64,000 bases of DNA from Gallaecimonas sp045291545 (GTDB lineage Bacteria; Pseudomonadota; Gammaproteobacteria; Enterobacterales; Gallaecimonadaceae): contig NZ_CP149514.1 of assembly GCF_045291545.1 (NCBI RefSeq), positions 434,001-498,000 of the forward strand, written 5' to 3'. A program made the position numbers and the translations under genes. The stretch's first letter is position 1, and each line of letters starts with the position of its first letter. The notes beneath the pieces are model-generated. The model had not been told where the DNA came from. It saw only the letters and a list, made by a program, of their open reading frames with translations, and did not search any database. Below, in pieces: positions 31,576-39,087 of this stretch.

Positions 31576-31676
31576 TGGTTAGCTTGGCAACCCTGTTTTT
31601 GTACTGGCTGGTGCCGCCGGTGGTGGTTTTAATCGGTGGCGCCGCTATCACCTTGTTGGGAGGCGAACATGCGTAA
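31575..31676 (+). CDS. 33-residue single-span membrane peptide
   Basis: Open frame MVSLATLFLYWLVPPVVVLI with a further 13 residues ending LLGGEHA: one hydrophobic helix with almost no soluble part. The start codon shares one base with the previous stop, and its last codons overlap the PspC-like start by 8 bases, so it fits the operon exactly with no spare bases. It occupies the place PspB has before PspC in classical psp operons, but it is less than half the length of PspB and lacks the cytoplasmic helix; homology is not claimed. Confidence 0.6.
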   Translation: MVSLATLFLYWLVPPVVVLIGGAAITLLGGEHA

Positions 31677-31884
31677 GTGGTATCGGGATACTCGTGACAA
31701 TTTGCTGTTTGGTGTCTGCGCCGGGTTGGCGCCGATTATTGGTCTCGATAAAGCCTGGGTGCGGTTAGCCGCGGTTGTGGCGCTGCTGATTTCGCCACTG
31801 ACCACCGTAATACTGTATCTGATTGCGGTTGTACTACTGCCGGTCAAACCCTATCTGGAGGGCGAATGGCGAAGAAAATCCTGA
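31669..31884 (+). CDS. PspC-domain envelope-stress protein
   Basis: 71 residues, essentially one PspC domain. The hallmark DNLLFGVCAGLAPIIGLDKAW is followed by VRLAAVVALLISP and a membrane segment ending ILYLIAVVLLP. PspC proteins sit in the inner membrane and sense secretin or membrane damage. E. coli PspC is longer (119 residues) with a C-terminal leucine-zipper region that is missing here. The start has GGGAGGC 4-5 bases upstream, and both ends of the gene overlap neighbours. Confidence 0.88.
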   Translation: MRKWYRDTRDNLLFGVCAGLAPIIGLDKAWVRLAAVVALLISPLTTVILYLIAVVLLPVKPYLEGEWRRKS

Positions 31885-32186
31885 TTGCCTTACTGGTGAC
31901 GCTGGCCTTGACCTGGGTGCTGGCGGCGGTAACTGGCCACCAGCATTACGGCATTTATATTGATGGCGACAACTTGTTGCATAGCCCTAAAGGTTTGCTG
32001 TTTGCCGTCCTTGGCGTGGCCGCCGCGTTACTGGCGGTGGGCGGCACCTTGTTGGGTGTTGTGCTATTGCTGGTGTTCATTTTTGGCAGCCTGTTTCTGG
32101 GCCTGGCCTTTGCGGCACTGCCCATCTGGCTGCCCATTGTCATCATCTGGTTGCTGGTGCGGCCAAACCGTTCTAGCGCTGGTTAA
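31866..32186 (+). CDS. PspG-like small membrane protein
   Basis: 106 residues with three hydrophobic segments: residues 4-22 (possibly a signal-anchor), about 45-70 and about 72-99. The C-terminal half, LLGVVLLLVFIFGSLFLGL then LPIWLPIVIIWLLV, resembles E. coli PspG (LLGIIAALVV, FLGGMLALM, LLPWLLLAIAVVWVI) in order and spacing. With the sigma-54 promoter and the position after dusA, a PspG-type role is a reasonable inference but needs a profile search. It overlaps the PspC-like gene by 19 bases, and its 3' end overlaps the convergent enoyl-CoA hydratase gene by 14. Confidence 0.65.
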   Translation: MAKKILIALLVTLALTWVLAAVTGHQHYGIYIDGDNLLHSPKGLLFAVLGVAAALLAVGGTLLGVVLLLVFIFGSLFLGLAFAALPIWLPIVIIWLLVRPNRSSAG

Positions 32187-32916
32187 AAAAGGCGCTGATC
32201 GCGGCTTTGCATTCGTCACCTTTTAGCAATTGGACAAATTGCGCCGCTTCTTCATGAATAGCCTGCTCAGCCTCGGCCAGATAGGGCTTGCGGATCAAAG
32301 CCTTGGTGGTCATCACGGCTTTACAGGGCAGGCTGGCGATGGTTTTGGCCTGTTTTAGCCCTGCGGCGCAGACATCCTGGCTAACGGTCTTGTTGATCAG
32401 CCCCTGGCTCAGTGCCTGTTCGGCGTTGTAAGGGCGGCCAGTCAGTAGCCATTCATTGGCATTGGCTTGGCCAACACGCCGGGCCAACAGGGCAGAGGAG
32501 CCAGCCTCGGCACATAGCCCCAAAGCCACAAAAGGCAACTGAAAACGGGCATTGTCATGGGCGACAACCCAGTCACAGTGCAGCAGTACGGTGGTACCAA
32601 TGCCCACGGCGGGGCCTGCTACGGCAGCCAGTAACGGTTTTTCAAAGTGCAACAGCGTCATCAGAAAACGCAGAATGGGGCTGTCGGGGCCTATTTCTGA
32701 AAGGCTCAGAAAGTCCTGAAGGTCATTACCGGCACAAAAGACGTTTTCGTCGCCTTGCAGCAAGACCGCCCGGATCGCATCATCGGCGCTGGCCTGCTGT
32801 AATGCTTCGGTTAGGGCGCTATACATGGCTTGGGTCAGCGCGTTTTTCTTGTCGGTACGGGTGAGGGTGATAACCCGTACCGCATCGTCAGTGTCTGTAC
32901 GAACGAAATCGATCAT
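32173..32916 (-). CDS. Enoyl-CoA hydratase/isomerase family protein
   Basis: 247-residue crotonase-fold enzyme acting on an acyl-CoA thioester. The CoA/oxyanion segments are present: DENVFCAGNDLQDFL near residue 60 and AVAGPAVGIGTTVLLHCDWVVA near residue 105. The catalytic-loop region FVALGLCAEAGSSALLA near residue 135 carries one Glu, which resembles isomerase-type or PaaG-like members more than a two-Glu hydratase. The start is the Met of MIDFVRTDTDD with AGGA upstream; the frame runs 37 codons further but without similarity. No beta-oxidation partner is adjacent, so the substrate is unknown. Confidence 0.88.
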   Translation of the reverse strand: MIDFVRTDTDDAVRVITLTRTDKKNALTQAMYSALTEALQQASADDAIRAVLLQGDENVFCAGNDLQDFLSLSEIGPDSPILRFLMTLLHFEKPLLAAVAGPAVGIGTTVLLHCDWVVAHDNARFQLPFVALGLCAEAGSSALLARRVGQANANEWLLTGRPYNAEQALSQGLINKTVSQDVCAAGLKQAKTIASLPCKAVMTTKALIRKPYLAEAEQAIHEEAAQFVQLLKGDECKAAISAFFNQR

Positions 32917-33045
32917 GGTGGATTCCTGTATCAGCTTGTGACCCAGTACGTTAGACTGGTAATACCAGTAACTCAAGTATCGGCGTGGCTGCCGCAGTAT
33001 CAGCATAAAGCGGCAGCCCGGCCACATGAAGACTGAGGAGAAGAT

Positions 33046-33987
33046 ATGAGTCGAGGCAAGATCATCACATGGAGCCTGCTGGGTCTGGTGGTGGCGGGCT
33101 ACCTGCTGGGCGTGTATTGGTCGGTGGAGCCGGAACGCTTTGACGTTCAGGCGGTAACCAAGGCGTCCCTTGCCAAAGCCGGTGAACCTGACGTTGAAGG
33201 CGCGACATTAACCACAACAGTGATCCACATCGGTGACACGCTGCTCGACAAGCCGGGTGGCTTCTTGTCTAACGATGTATTACCGCCTTCGGTGTTTCTG
33301 GACAACATGCCCGCCTGGGAATTCGGGGCCCTGGAGATGCTCCGTGATACCACCTTGGTAATGCGCAATGAGTTGTCACGCTCGCAGTCTCAGTCCAGTG
33401 AAGATCCCGACCTCAAAGAAGCGCAGCCGGAATTTAACGTAGACCGCCGCTCCTGGGCGATGCCACGGGCGGAAGCAGAGTACCGGGCGGCTATCAAGCA
33501 TCTGCTGGCCTATCGCAAGCGGCTCAGTGCCACTGGCCCTGACAAAGCCGAGTTTTATGGCCGTGCCGACAATCTGCGGGAGTTGCTGCGGTTGGTTGAA
33601 AAGCGCCTTGGCAGTTACAGCCAGCGGCTGGCAGCCTCGGTTGGCCAGGAAAGTCTGGATGAGGGTCAGAAAACAGAAATTACCACTTCCTGGTGGCAGC
33701 TAGATGATGTTTTCTATGAAGCCCGTGGCTATAGCTGGGCATTGCTGCATGTACTCAAAGCGGTGGAAGTGGACTTTGGGCCAATACTGAAAAACAAACA
33801 TGCCATGGTGAGCCTGCGCCAGATCATCCGCGATTTGGAATCCACGCAGCAAACCGTATGGAGCCCGATGATCCTAAATGGCTCGGGCTTTGGCCTGGTT
33901 GCTAACCATTCACTGGTGATGGCCAATTACATCAGCCGGGCCAACGCAGCACTGGTGGATTTGCAGGAGCTGCTGGACAAAGGCTGA
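33046..33987 (+). CDS. DUF2333 family membrane-anchored protein
   Basis: 313 residues. One N-terminal membrane helix (IITWSLLGLVVAGYLLGVYW), then a soluble, largely helical domain with the conserved segments GGFLSNDVLPPSVFLDNMPAWEFG (near residue 80) and SWWQLDDVFYEARGYSWALLHVLKAV (near residue 215). This matches DUF2333, found in many gammaproteobacteria, with no known function. GAGGAG precedes the ATG. Apparently monocistronic. Confidence 0.88.
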   Translation: MSRGKIITWSLLGLVVAGYLLGVYWSVEPERFDVQAVTKASLAKAGEPDVEGATLTTTVIHIGDTLLDKPGGFLSNDVLPPSVFLDNMPAWEFGALEMLRDTTLVMRNELSRSQSQSSEDPDLKEAQPEFNVDRRSWAMPRAEAEYRAAIKHLLAYRKRLSATGPDKAEFYGRADNLRELLRLVEKRLGSYSQRLAASVGQESLDEGQKTEITTSWWQLDDVFYEARGYSWALLHVLKAVEVDFGPILKNKHAMVSLRQIIRDLESTQQTVWSPMILNGSGFGLVANHSLVMANYISRANAALVDLQELLDKG

Positions 33988-34079
33988 TCTGTCATTTTGT
34001 TTTCCTGGTTGTGGCGTCTTGCTCTGTGCCAGTTGCCACACTAGGCTTAGCATGAGCTGTTTTCAGGGAGTCTAAAAAT

Positions 34080-34832
34080 ATGAAGAAGAATATCACGGCA
34101 CTGGCGTTGCTGGCGGGTGTACTGGCTGGGCCGGCAGCGGCTGACACAGTTGGTATCTATGCGGGTATTGGCCAGTGGCAGAACAGCTTCTCCGGGGACC
34201 TGCTGAAAGAACAGGTCAGTGTGAAAAACGATCTGGGCCTCAAGCATGCTGATCTGACCCAGTGGTACGTTAATCTGGAGCACCCCTTGCCGGTGCTGCC
34301 GAACATACGGTTGGCTTATGCCAATGTTAATGAACAGGGCAGTGGCCAGATCAACCAGTCTGTTCGTTATGACGGTATTACTTACCCCAGCGGTGTCAGC
34401 GTCAATACGGATATCGCTATCAAGATGACCGACGTCACCCTCTATTATGAGCTGTGGGATACCGGTGGTGACTTTGACGTTGGCCTCACCGGCCGTCGCC
34501 TTAATGGTCATCTGGCGCTGTCTAACGACCAGTTGGGTCGTGGCCAGGAAAATGTCAATGACTGGGTGCCAATGCTGTATCTCAATGGCCGGGTCGACTT
34601 ACCCATGACCGGTTTATATGTGGGTGCCCAAGGTAATGGCGTGGCCTACAGTGGCAACCGCCTGGCGGACTACCGTGCTTTTGTTGGCTACGATTTCGAC
34701 ATTACCGGGCCAGTTGATGTGGGCTTGCAGTTTGGCTATCGCCGGCTGGATCTGAAGCTCAAGGACATTGGTAGCTTTGAAGGCAACGTCAAGCTGGACG
34801 GCGCTTTTGCCAACGTTACCATGCATTTCTAA
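34080..34832 (+). CDS. TIGR04219-type outer-membrane beta-barrel protein
   Basis: 250 residues with a clear signal peptide (residues 1-21, ending GPAAA). The mature part is a series of amphipathic strands with alternating aromatic and polar residues (VGIYAGIGQWQNSFSG, MTDVTLYYELWDTGGDFDVGL, YRAFVGYDFDI) and a C-terminal Phe (VTMHF), the usual outer-membrane insertion signal. The pattern fits the TIGR04219 family of marine gammaproteobacteria. Function unknown. It ends in a strong bidirectional terminator shared with the GAF-protein gene. Confidence 0.85.
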   Translation: MKKNITALALLAGVLAGPAAADTVGIYAGIGQWQNSFSGDLLKEQVSVKNDLGLKHADLTQWYVNLEHPLPVLPNIRLAYANVNEQGSGQINQSVRYDGITYPSGVSVNTDIAIKMTDVTLYYELWDTGGDFDVGLTGRRLNGHLALSNDQLGRGQENVNDWVPMLYLNGRVDLPMTGLYVGAQGNGVAYSGNRLADYRAFVGYDFDITGPVDVGLQFGYRRLDLKLKDIGSFEGNVKLDGAFANVTMHF

Positions 34833-34844
34833 GCTCTTATCAAG

Positions 34845-34872
34845 AAAAAAGCCGCCATCAGGCGGCTTTTTT
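34845..34872. terminator. Bidirectional terminator
   Basis: Stem AAAAAAGCCGCC/GGCGGCTTTTTT with an ATCA loop between two convergent genes; its right arm overlaps the 3' end of the GAF-protein gene. Confidence 0.92.
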
Positions 34873-35562
34873 TATACTCAGTCGGGCACTGGCCCATAAG
34901 GCCAGGCCGACTACGGCACCGAGCTGCCGGGCGTCGAAAAAGTTCTCCTGAAACGCTTCAGCATCGATGATCCCCAACACAGTGCCATCAGGGTGATAAA
35001 GCGGAATACAGAGCTCTGCAGCCACCTGCGGATCGCAAGTGTAATACTCACCACCGCCAGCCACATAAGCCGGTACGGAGTTAATCAGCCGGCCATGGCC
35101 ACTGCGACCCACTGTGGCGTTGTTAGACACCTGCGCGAAGGCCGCAGTGAGCGGAAACTCGGCTCGTGACGGGGCTCCCCGGTAGGCCAGTTTCACCAGC
35201 ACCTGCTCACCATCAGGGTTGACTGCAACCCGATAGATCCCCAGCCAGTCAACGCCGTTTTGTTCGCTGAGAAAAGCCACGGCGGCATTGAGATCGGCCA
35301 GCAATGCGTCGTTTGCCGGCTTCTGGCCACCCAGAATAGGCCGCAAGTCATAAGGCTGCTCTGCCAGCTGGCCAAACAGTGAGCAAGCACCGCCTTCCCC
35401 CAGCTCCGGCACCACAAAACAGTAATGTGCCAGCTCGCTGGCTGGCGCCAGCGGTGCCAGGGCACTGAGTTGCCGGCAGGTAACATCAGCCTGATGCATG
35501 GCCTCTAGAGTCAGGGGCAGTTGGGCCAGTTCAGCATAACGTGCAGGTGTCATTTTGGGCAT
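34858..35562 (-). CDS. GAF-domain protein distantly like free-Met-R-sulfoxide reductase
   Basis: 234 residues, cytosolic. The first ~80 residues are a less conserved helical region; the GAF fold begins near VDWLGIYRVAV (about residue 105) and ends VLGIIDAEAFQENFF. The YYTCDPQVAAELCIPL segment aligns with the IACDAAS...IVLPL segment of fRMsr (YebR), so the Cys equivalent to the catalytic Cys of fRMsr is present, but the two other fRMsr cysteines are not seen. It could be a divergent reductase or a ligand-sensing protein. The gene overlaps a terminator at its 3' end. Confidence 0.7.
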   Translation of the reverse strand: MPKMTPARYAELAQLPLTLEAMHQADVTCRQLSALAPLAPASELAHYCFVVPELGEGGACSLFGQLAEQPYDLRPILGGQKPANDALLADLNAAVAFLSEQNGVDWLGIYRVAVNPDGEQVLVKLAYRGAPSRAEFPLTAAFAQVSNNATVGRSGHGRLINSVPAYVAGGGEYYTCDPQVAAELCIPLYHPDGTVLGIIDAEAFQENFFDARQLGAVVGLALWASARLSIKKAA

Positions 35563-35733
35563 CCGGATGGCTAAATGAGGTTGCTAGTTTACTGCTGGGA
35601 TGGAACGGACACAATGGCTGCCTCAGAACAAAAAAGCATGAGTGATAACTCTGTTCAGTAGGGTATTGAGCAAGCCCTGGTGGCTTTTGCCAAAGGGCTG
35701 TTCATCCCTCACGGCGGGGTTGCAAATAGGGCT

Positions 35734-36540
35734 TTAGCCACTCTGCCAGCTCAGGGTCAGCTCTCCTTCTGCCAGGCGGGTGAATTCATTTTCAAATTTA
35801 CTGTCGGGTTCGGCAACCATCAGCCGGGCCAGTTCATCGCCAATGGTACTGAACCGGTAGTAAGTCAAATGAACCCGCCGACGATGGCCGGTCAGTGTGC
35901 CCTGGCGCCCACCCATGCTGAAGGCAACAGGACTTTGGCGCAGATCCGCACTTACCAGCTCGGAGGTTTGTAGCAGGCCAATATCCATCAGGCTGGCCAG
36001 GGCCGAATAGTGCAGGCCAAACTGTCCCAGCGGCAGTAGCCGGGTCTGGCTGCCACCGAGAGTATGGCGGCGGTAAAAGCCGATCACCAGCCGGTATTCC
36101 TGGCCAACCTTGAGGGCCATATTGACGGCTTTGGCGAAGGTTTGTGTTTCCTTAACAGAGAGCTTTTCCAGGGTTTCCAGCGAGCGTCGGGAAAAGCTGC
36201 CTGCCTGCTGTAACTCCCGAAGTAAAATGGTGGCCCACAGGCCTTGCATCCGGCTGCTACTGGTATTTTCGGCCAGACGGCTGAAGTGATAGAACCAGTC
36301 ATTGTCAATTTCATCGACAGCCGTGCCATCATCAGATTGCACCAAGGCCTTGTGGATAATGGTTTCCAGGTTACGCTGCCGGCGGGCCACCATCACGGCG
36401 GCACGGCGTCTGGCCCGGTCAAGGGGCTCACCGATATCACCGGCATGCAGGGCGCCTTCGAGCCCCTGTTCTTTACAGAGCTGGCGCAGCCGGTCTTGCG
36501 GGCTGTAACCCATGCGCTCTACCGCCCCTTTCTTTTCCAT
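35734..36540 (-). CDS. TIGR03899 family protein
   Basis: 268 residues with no signal peptide or membrane segment. The conserved part includes RARRRAAVMVARRQRNLETII, IDNDWFYHFSRLAENTSSSRMQ, WATILLRE and FSRRSLETLEKLS, matching the TIGR03899 family restricted to Vibrio, Shewanella and relatives. Function unknown. The 150 bases after its stop contain only an imperfect hairpin (35673-35699) without a T-tract. Confidence 0.82.
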   Translation of the reverse strand: MEKKGAVERMGYSPQDRLRQLCKEQGLEGALHAGDIGEPLDRARRRAAVMVARRQRNLETIIHKALVQSDDGTAVDEIDNDWFYHFSRLAENTSSSRMQGLWATILLRELQQAGSFSRRSLETLEKLSVKETQTFAKAVNMALKVGQEYRLVIGFYRRHTLGGSQTRLLPLGQFGLHYSALASLMDIGLLQTSELVSADLRQSPVAFSMGGRQGTLTGHRRRVHLTYYRFSTIGDELARLMVAEPDSKFENEFTRLAEGELTLSWQSG

Positions 36541-36639
36541 TGCCTGTCAATGCCTGCCTGATAAGGAAAGCTCCAGCCTAGCGCAAATTGCTATGACTGT
36601 CGCTCACCAGCTGTCCATACTCTGCTAAGGAGGTGTGCG

Positions 36640-37737
36640 ATGGTGAAGTGGTATTTGCTGCTGCTCTGTGCCTTGCCGGTTCAGGCCAGTTGGTTGAGTG
36701 AGCAGCGCCAGGCGTTGGCCCGTGAAGCGGTGCGTCTGGATATGCTGGCAGAGCAGCCCTGGCCTGTGCTACTTGCCAATACGCTGCGGCGCGGTGACCA
36801 AGGCCCGGTTGTATTGGCTCTGGCGCAGTTGCTGATACGCACCGGCGATCTGCAAGGGCCTGCCAGTGACCTTTTTGACGCCCGGTTGCAGCAGGCTGTG
36901 CGCATTTTTCAGCGGCGCCATGGTTTGCCGGCCGATGGCGTAGTGGGAGTTGATACCCACGCCGCTTTGGCGGTGCCACCGGCACAACGACTGTTGCAGG
37001 TGCAGCAAACGTTGTCGCGCATGGCGCAGTTTCATCCGGCTGCGGAGCAATTAGTGGTTAATATCCCGGCCTTTACCCTGCTATGGCTCAGTGATGATCG
37101 TGTACGGCTGCGTTCGCGAGTGGTGGTAGGCAAACCGTCGCGGCCCACGCCACAATTGCACAGTGCCATCACCGCCGTGGAATTGAACCCGTTCTGGAAT
37201 GTGCCCTACAGTATTTTTCGCAAGGACTATCTGCCACGGCTGCGCTGGCTGGGCCCGGCGTATTTGCAGCAGCATCGGCTGGAGATTGTGGTGGGTTATG
37301 GCGCCGCCACAGAGATCATTCCGACGCCAGCCGAGCTGCCCAAACCCTGGCCGGCTGACTGGCGGTTACGGCAGCAGTCAGGAGCAGCCAATGCGCTGGG
37401 GCAAATCAAATTTGTGATGCCTAACCGTCAGGCCATTTTTTTGCATGATACCAATCAGCCCCAGCTGTTCAGCCAGCCGGTACGGGCCTATAGCTCCGGT
37501 TGTGTGCGCGTGGAGTTGGCATTGGAATTGGCGAGTGCTCTGCTGGGTGGGCGTGGCGACTGGCAATTGGCGCTGTTTGAAGGCCGTCAGCTTCGCCTGG
37601 AGCTGGATACACCACTGCCAATAGCGCTGGTGTATTGGACCGCCTGGGTTGATGAACGTGGCCAGCTACAGCTGCGCGACGACCTTTATAATGTGACCAA
37701 CTCCTCATCTAACTCACTGGAAGTGGTTAAAAATTGA
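36640..37737 (+). CDS. Periplasmic L,D-transpeptidase (compact LdtD-like)
   Basis: 365 residues with a signal peptide (about residues 1-16, ending VQA). A peptidoglycan-binding domain (about 50-105, RRGDQGPVVLALAQLLIRTGDL and FQRRHGLPADGVVG) precedes a YkuD catalytic domain (about 130-330) with FLHDTNQPQLF and the active-site YSSGCVRVE holding the Cys. E. coli LdtD (YcbB) is about 615 residues, so this version lacks the large N-terminal and capping regions. It would make 3-3 crosslinks or attach proteins to peptidoglycan. The YcbB-YcbK pairing with the next gene is as in E. coli. Confidence 0.9.
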   Translation: MVKWYLLLLCALPVQASWLSEQRQALAREAVRLDMLAEQPWPVLLANTLRRGDQGPVVLALAQLLIRTGDLQGPASDLFDARLQQAVRIFQRRHGLPADGVVGVDTHAALAVPPAQRLLQVQQTLSRMAQFHPAAEQLVVNIPAFTLLWLSDDRVRLRSRVVVGKPSRPTPQLHSAITAVELNPFWNVPYSIFRKDYLPRLRWLGPAYLQQHRLEIVVGYGAATEIIPTPAELPKPWPADWRLRQQSGAANALGQIKFVMPNRQAIFLHDTNQPQLFSQPVRAYSSGCVRVELALELASALLGGRGDWQLALFEGRQLRLELDTPLPIALVYWTAWVDERGQLQLRDDLYNVTNSSSNSLEVVKN

Positions 37738-37762
37738 CCATAACCGGTCTTTTCGGTATGAT
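37734..37762 (+). promoter_or_regulatory. Sigma-70 promoter of the MepK gene
   Basis: TTGACC at 37734-37739 and TATGAT at 37757-37762 with an optimal 17-base spacer. The -35 hexamer contains the stop codon of the transpeptidase gene. It gives mepK its own promoter, with the start codon about 50 bases downstream. Confidence 0.7.
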
Positions 37763-37814
37763 TTCTAGCCAATAAGCGCTTTAGTATCCAAAATTCTATG
37801 TAACAGGAGGCTGG

Positions 37815-38363
37815 GTGGCGGCTGGAACATTCTCAAGACGTCAGTTTTTGTTAGGTGCTGCAACGTTGGCAGTAGCAACCGCAGTACCGCTGAAAGCCTT
37901 TGCCAGTACCGGGCACCGCCGGGAATTGAGCTTTCGTAATTTGCATACCGGGGAGCGCCAAAAAGGCATTTACTGGCAAGATGGATCTTATTTGCCTAGT
38001 ACCCTGCAAAACTTCAATGAAGTCCTTAAAGACCACCGCAGTGGTGACGTGACACAGATGGACCCGGCATTGTTTGATCAGCTCAGCCGGCTCAGTCGGC
38101 TGTTGGGTTTTGATGACACCATTGAGGTGATTTCCGGTTACCGCTCGCCGGCTACCAATGCCGCCTTGAAGCGTGCCGGTCACAACGTGGCTACCCACTC
38201 TTATCATACTCTGGGGCGGGCTATCGACATCCGTTTACCGGGGGTGCAGCTGGCCCAGGCACACCGGGCCGCACTGACACTAAAAGCCGGTGGTGTCGGG
38301 TATTACCCGCGCGACAACTTCATCCATATTGACACCGGCCCGGTCAGGCGCTGGGGAGGATAA
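37815..38363 (+). CDS. mepK: Murein endopeptidase MepK (YcbK/DUF882)
   Basis: 182 residues. The N-terminus has a twin-arginine signal (FSRRQFLLGAATLAVATAVPL), so it is exported folded through Tat. The DUF882/peptidase M15-like core shows VISGYRSPATNAAL, SYHTLGRAIDIRLPG and NFIHIDTGPVRRW, with His/Asp/His zinc ligands. E. coli MepK cleaves mDap-mDap (3-3) crosslinks, the bonds made by L,D-transpeptidases such as the preceding gene product. The start is GTG with AGGAGG upstream. It ends in a terminator 2 bases past the stop. Confidence 0.92.
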   Translation: MAAGTFSRRQFLLGAATLAVATAVPLKAFASTGHRRELSFRNLHTGERQKGIYWQDGSYLPSTLQNFNEVLKDHRSGDVTQMDPALFDQLSRLSRLLGFDDTIEVISGYRSPATNAALKRAGHNVATHSYHTLGRAIDIRLPGVQLAQAHRAALTLKAGGVGYYPRDNFIHIDTGPVRRWGG

Positions 38364-38388
38364 AAAAGCGCCTTGCGGCGCTTTTTTT
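38362..38388. terminator. Bidirectional terminator between mepK and ytfJ
   Basis: Stem AAAAAAGCGCC/GGCGCTTTTTT with a TTGC loop and a T7 tract; it overlaps both stop codons. Confidence 0.92.
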
Positions 38389-38938
38389 ATTCCTTGGCAA
38401 TAAGCCCTTTGACCAGGGTCATCACCTGCGCTATCTGCGCCTTGCTGAGCTTGCCGTCATGGACAAATTGCACCTTACCGGCGGGGTCCACAACGATGAT
38501 GGCGCTGCTGTCCGGCGTCAGCTCCCAGGCCTTGCGAACCACGCCGTCTTCATCAAGCACGATCTCTGACCAGGGGTATTTTTTCTTGGCATTTTTGGCT
38601 GAGCTACGCACAAAAGGCCCGGTACCCCAGATGGCATCATCGACATTGATAATGGTTACTGTCTGGTACTTGTCTTCCGGCAGGTGCGCGGCCTTGATGG
38701 CATCAATCAGCGGCTGGTTAATCGCTTTGGCGCTGGTGCGGCCAGCAAAGTGCTGGATCACCCGAACCTTGCCGGTCAGGCTGCTGCTGTTAAAGGGAGC
38801 ATAATGGAATTTTTTGTCTTTAAGAATGATGGCGCCATCGTCCTTGACGGTGACTGCGGGCAGTGGGGCTGACGGGGTAATGTTGTGAGCCAGCACCGGC
38901 AGAGCCAGTAGCAACAAGGCTCCAGTGAGAAAACGCAT
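38387..38938 (-). CDS. ytfJ: YtfJ family periplasmic protein
   Basis: 183 residues with a signal peptide (residues 1-17, ending VLA). Thioredoxin-like fold without a CxxC: GKVRVIQHFAGRTSAKAINQPL near residue 55, TIINVDDAIWGTGPFV near residue 95, and SSAIIVVDPAGKVQFVHDGKL near residue 145. This matches E. coli YtfJ (TIGR01626), a periplasmic protein of unknown function. Monocistronic, with AAGGAG before the start. Confidence 0.9.
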   Translation of the reverse strand: MRFLTGALLLLALPVLAHNITPSAPLPAVTVKDDGAIILKDKKFHYAPFNSSSLTGKVRVIQHFAGRTSAKAINQPLIDAIKAAHLPEDKYQTVTIINVDDAIWGTGPFVRSSAKNAKKKYPWSEIVLDEDGVVRKAWELTPDSSAIIVVDPAGKVQFVHDGKLSKAQIAQVMTLVKGLIAKE

Positions 38939-39087
38939 AGGTACTACTCCTTGTTAAGACGTCGGACCATTGTGCAGTAACTTATCTGGCTTGTCAGGCA
39001 TCAGGGCGCACAGGGCTTGAAAATCTGTGCATAAAAGCGCGCAATGTCACGTTATTAGCGCGCCGCCAAACGAGATAAGGAGTACGG

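Noticed and set aside
35673..35699. Hairpin AGCCCT/AGGGCT downstream of the TIGR03899 gene
   Set aside because: Bulged stem with no T-tract on the relevant strand; terminator function not supported.
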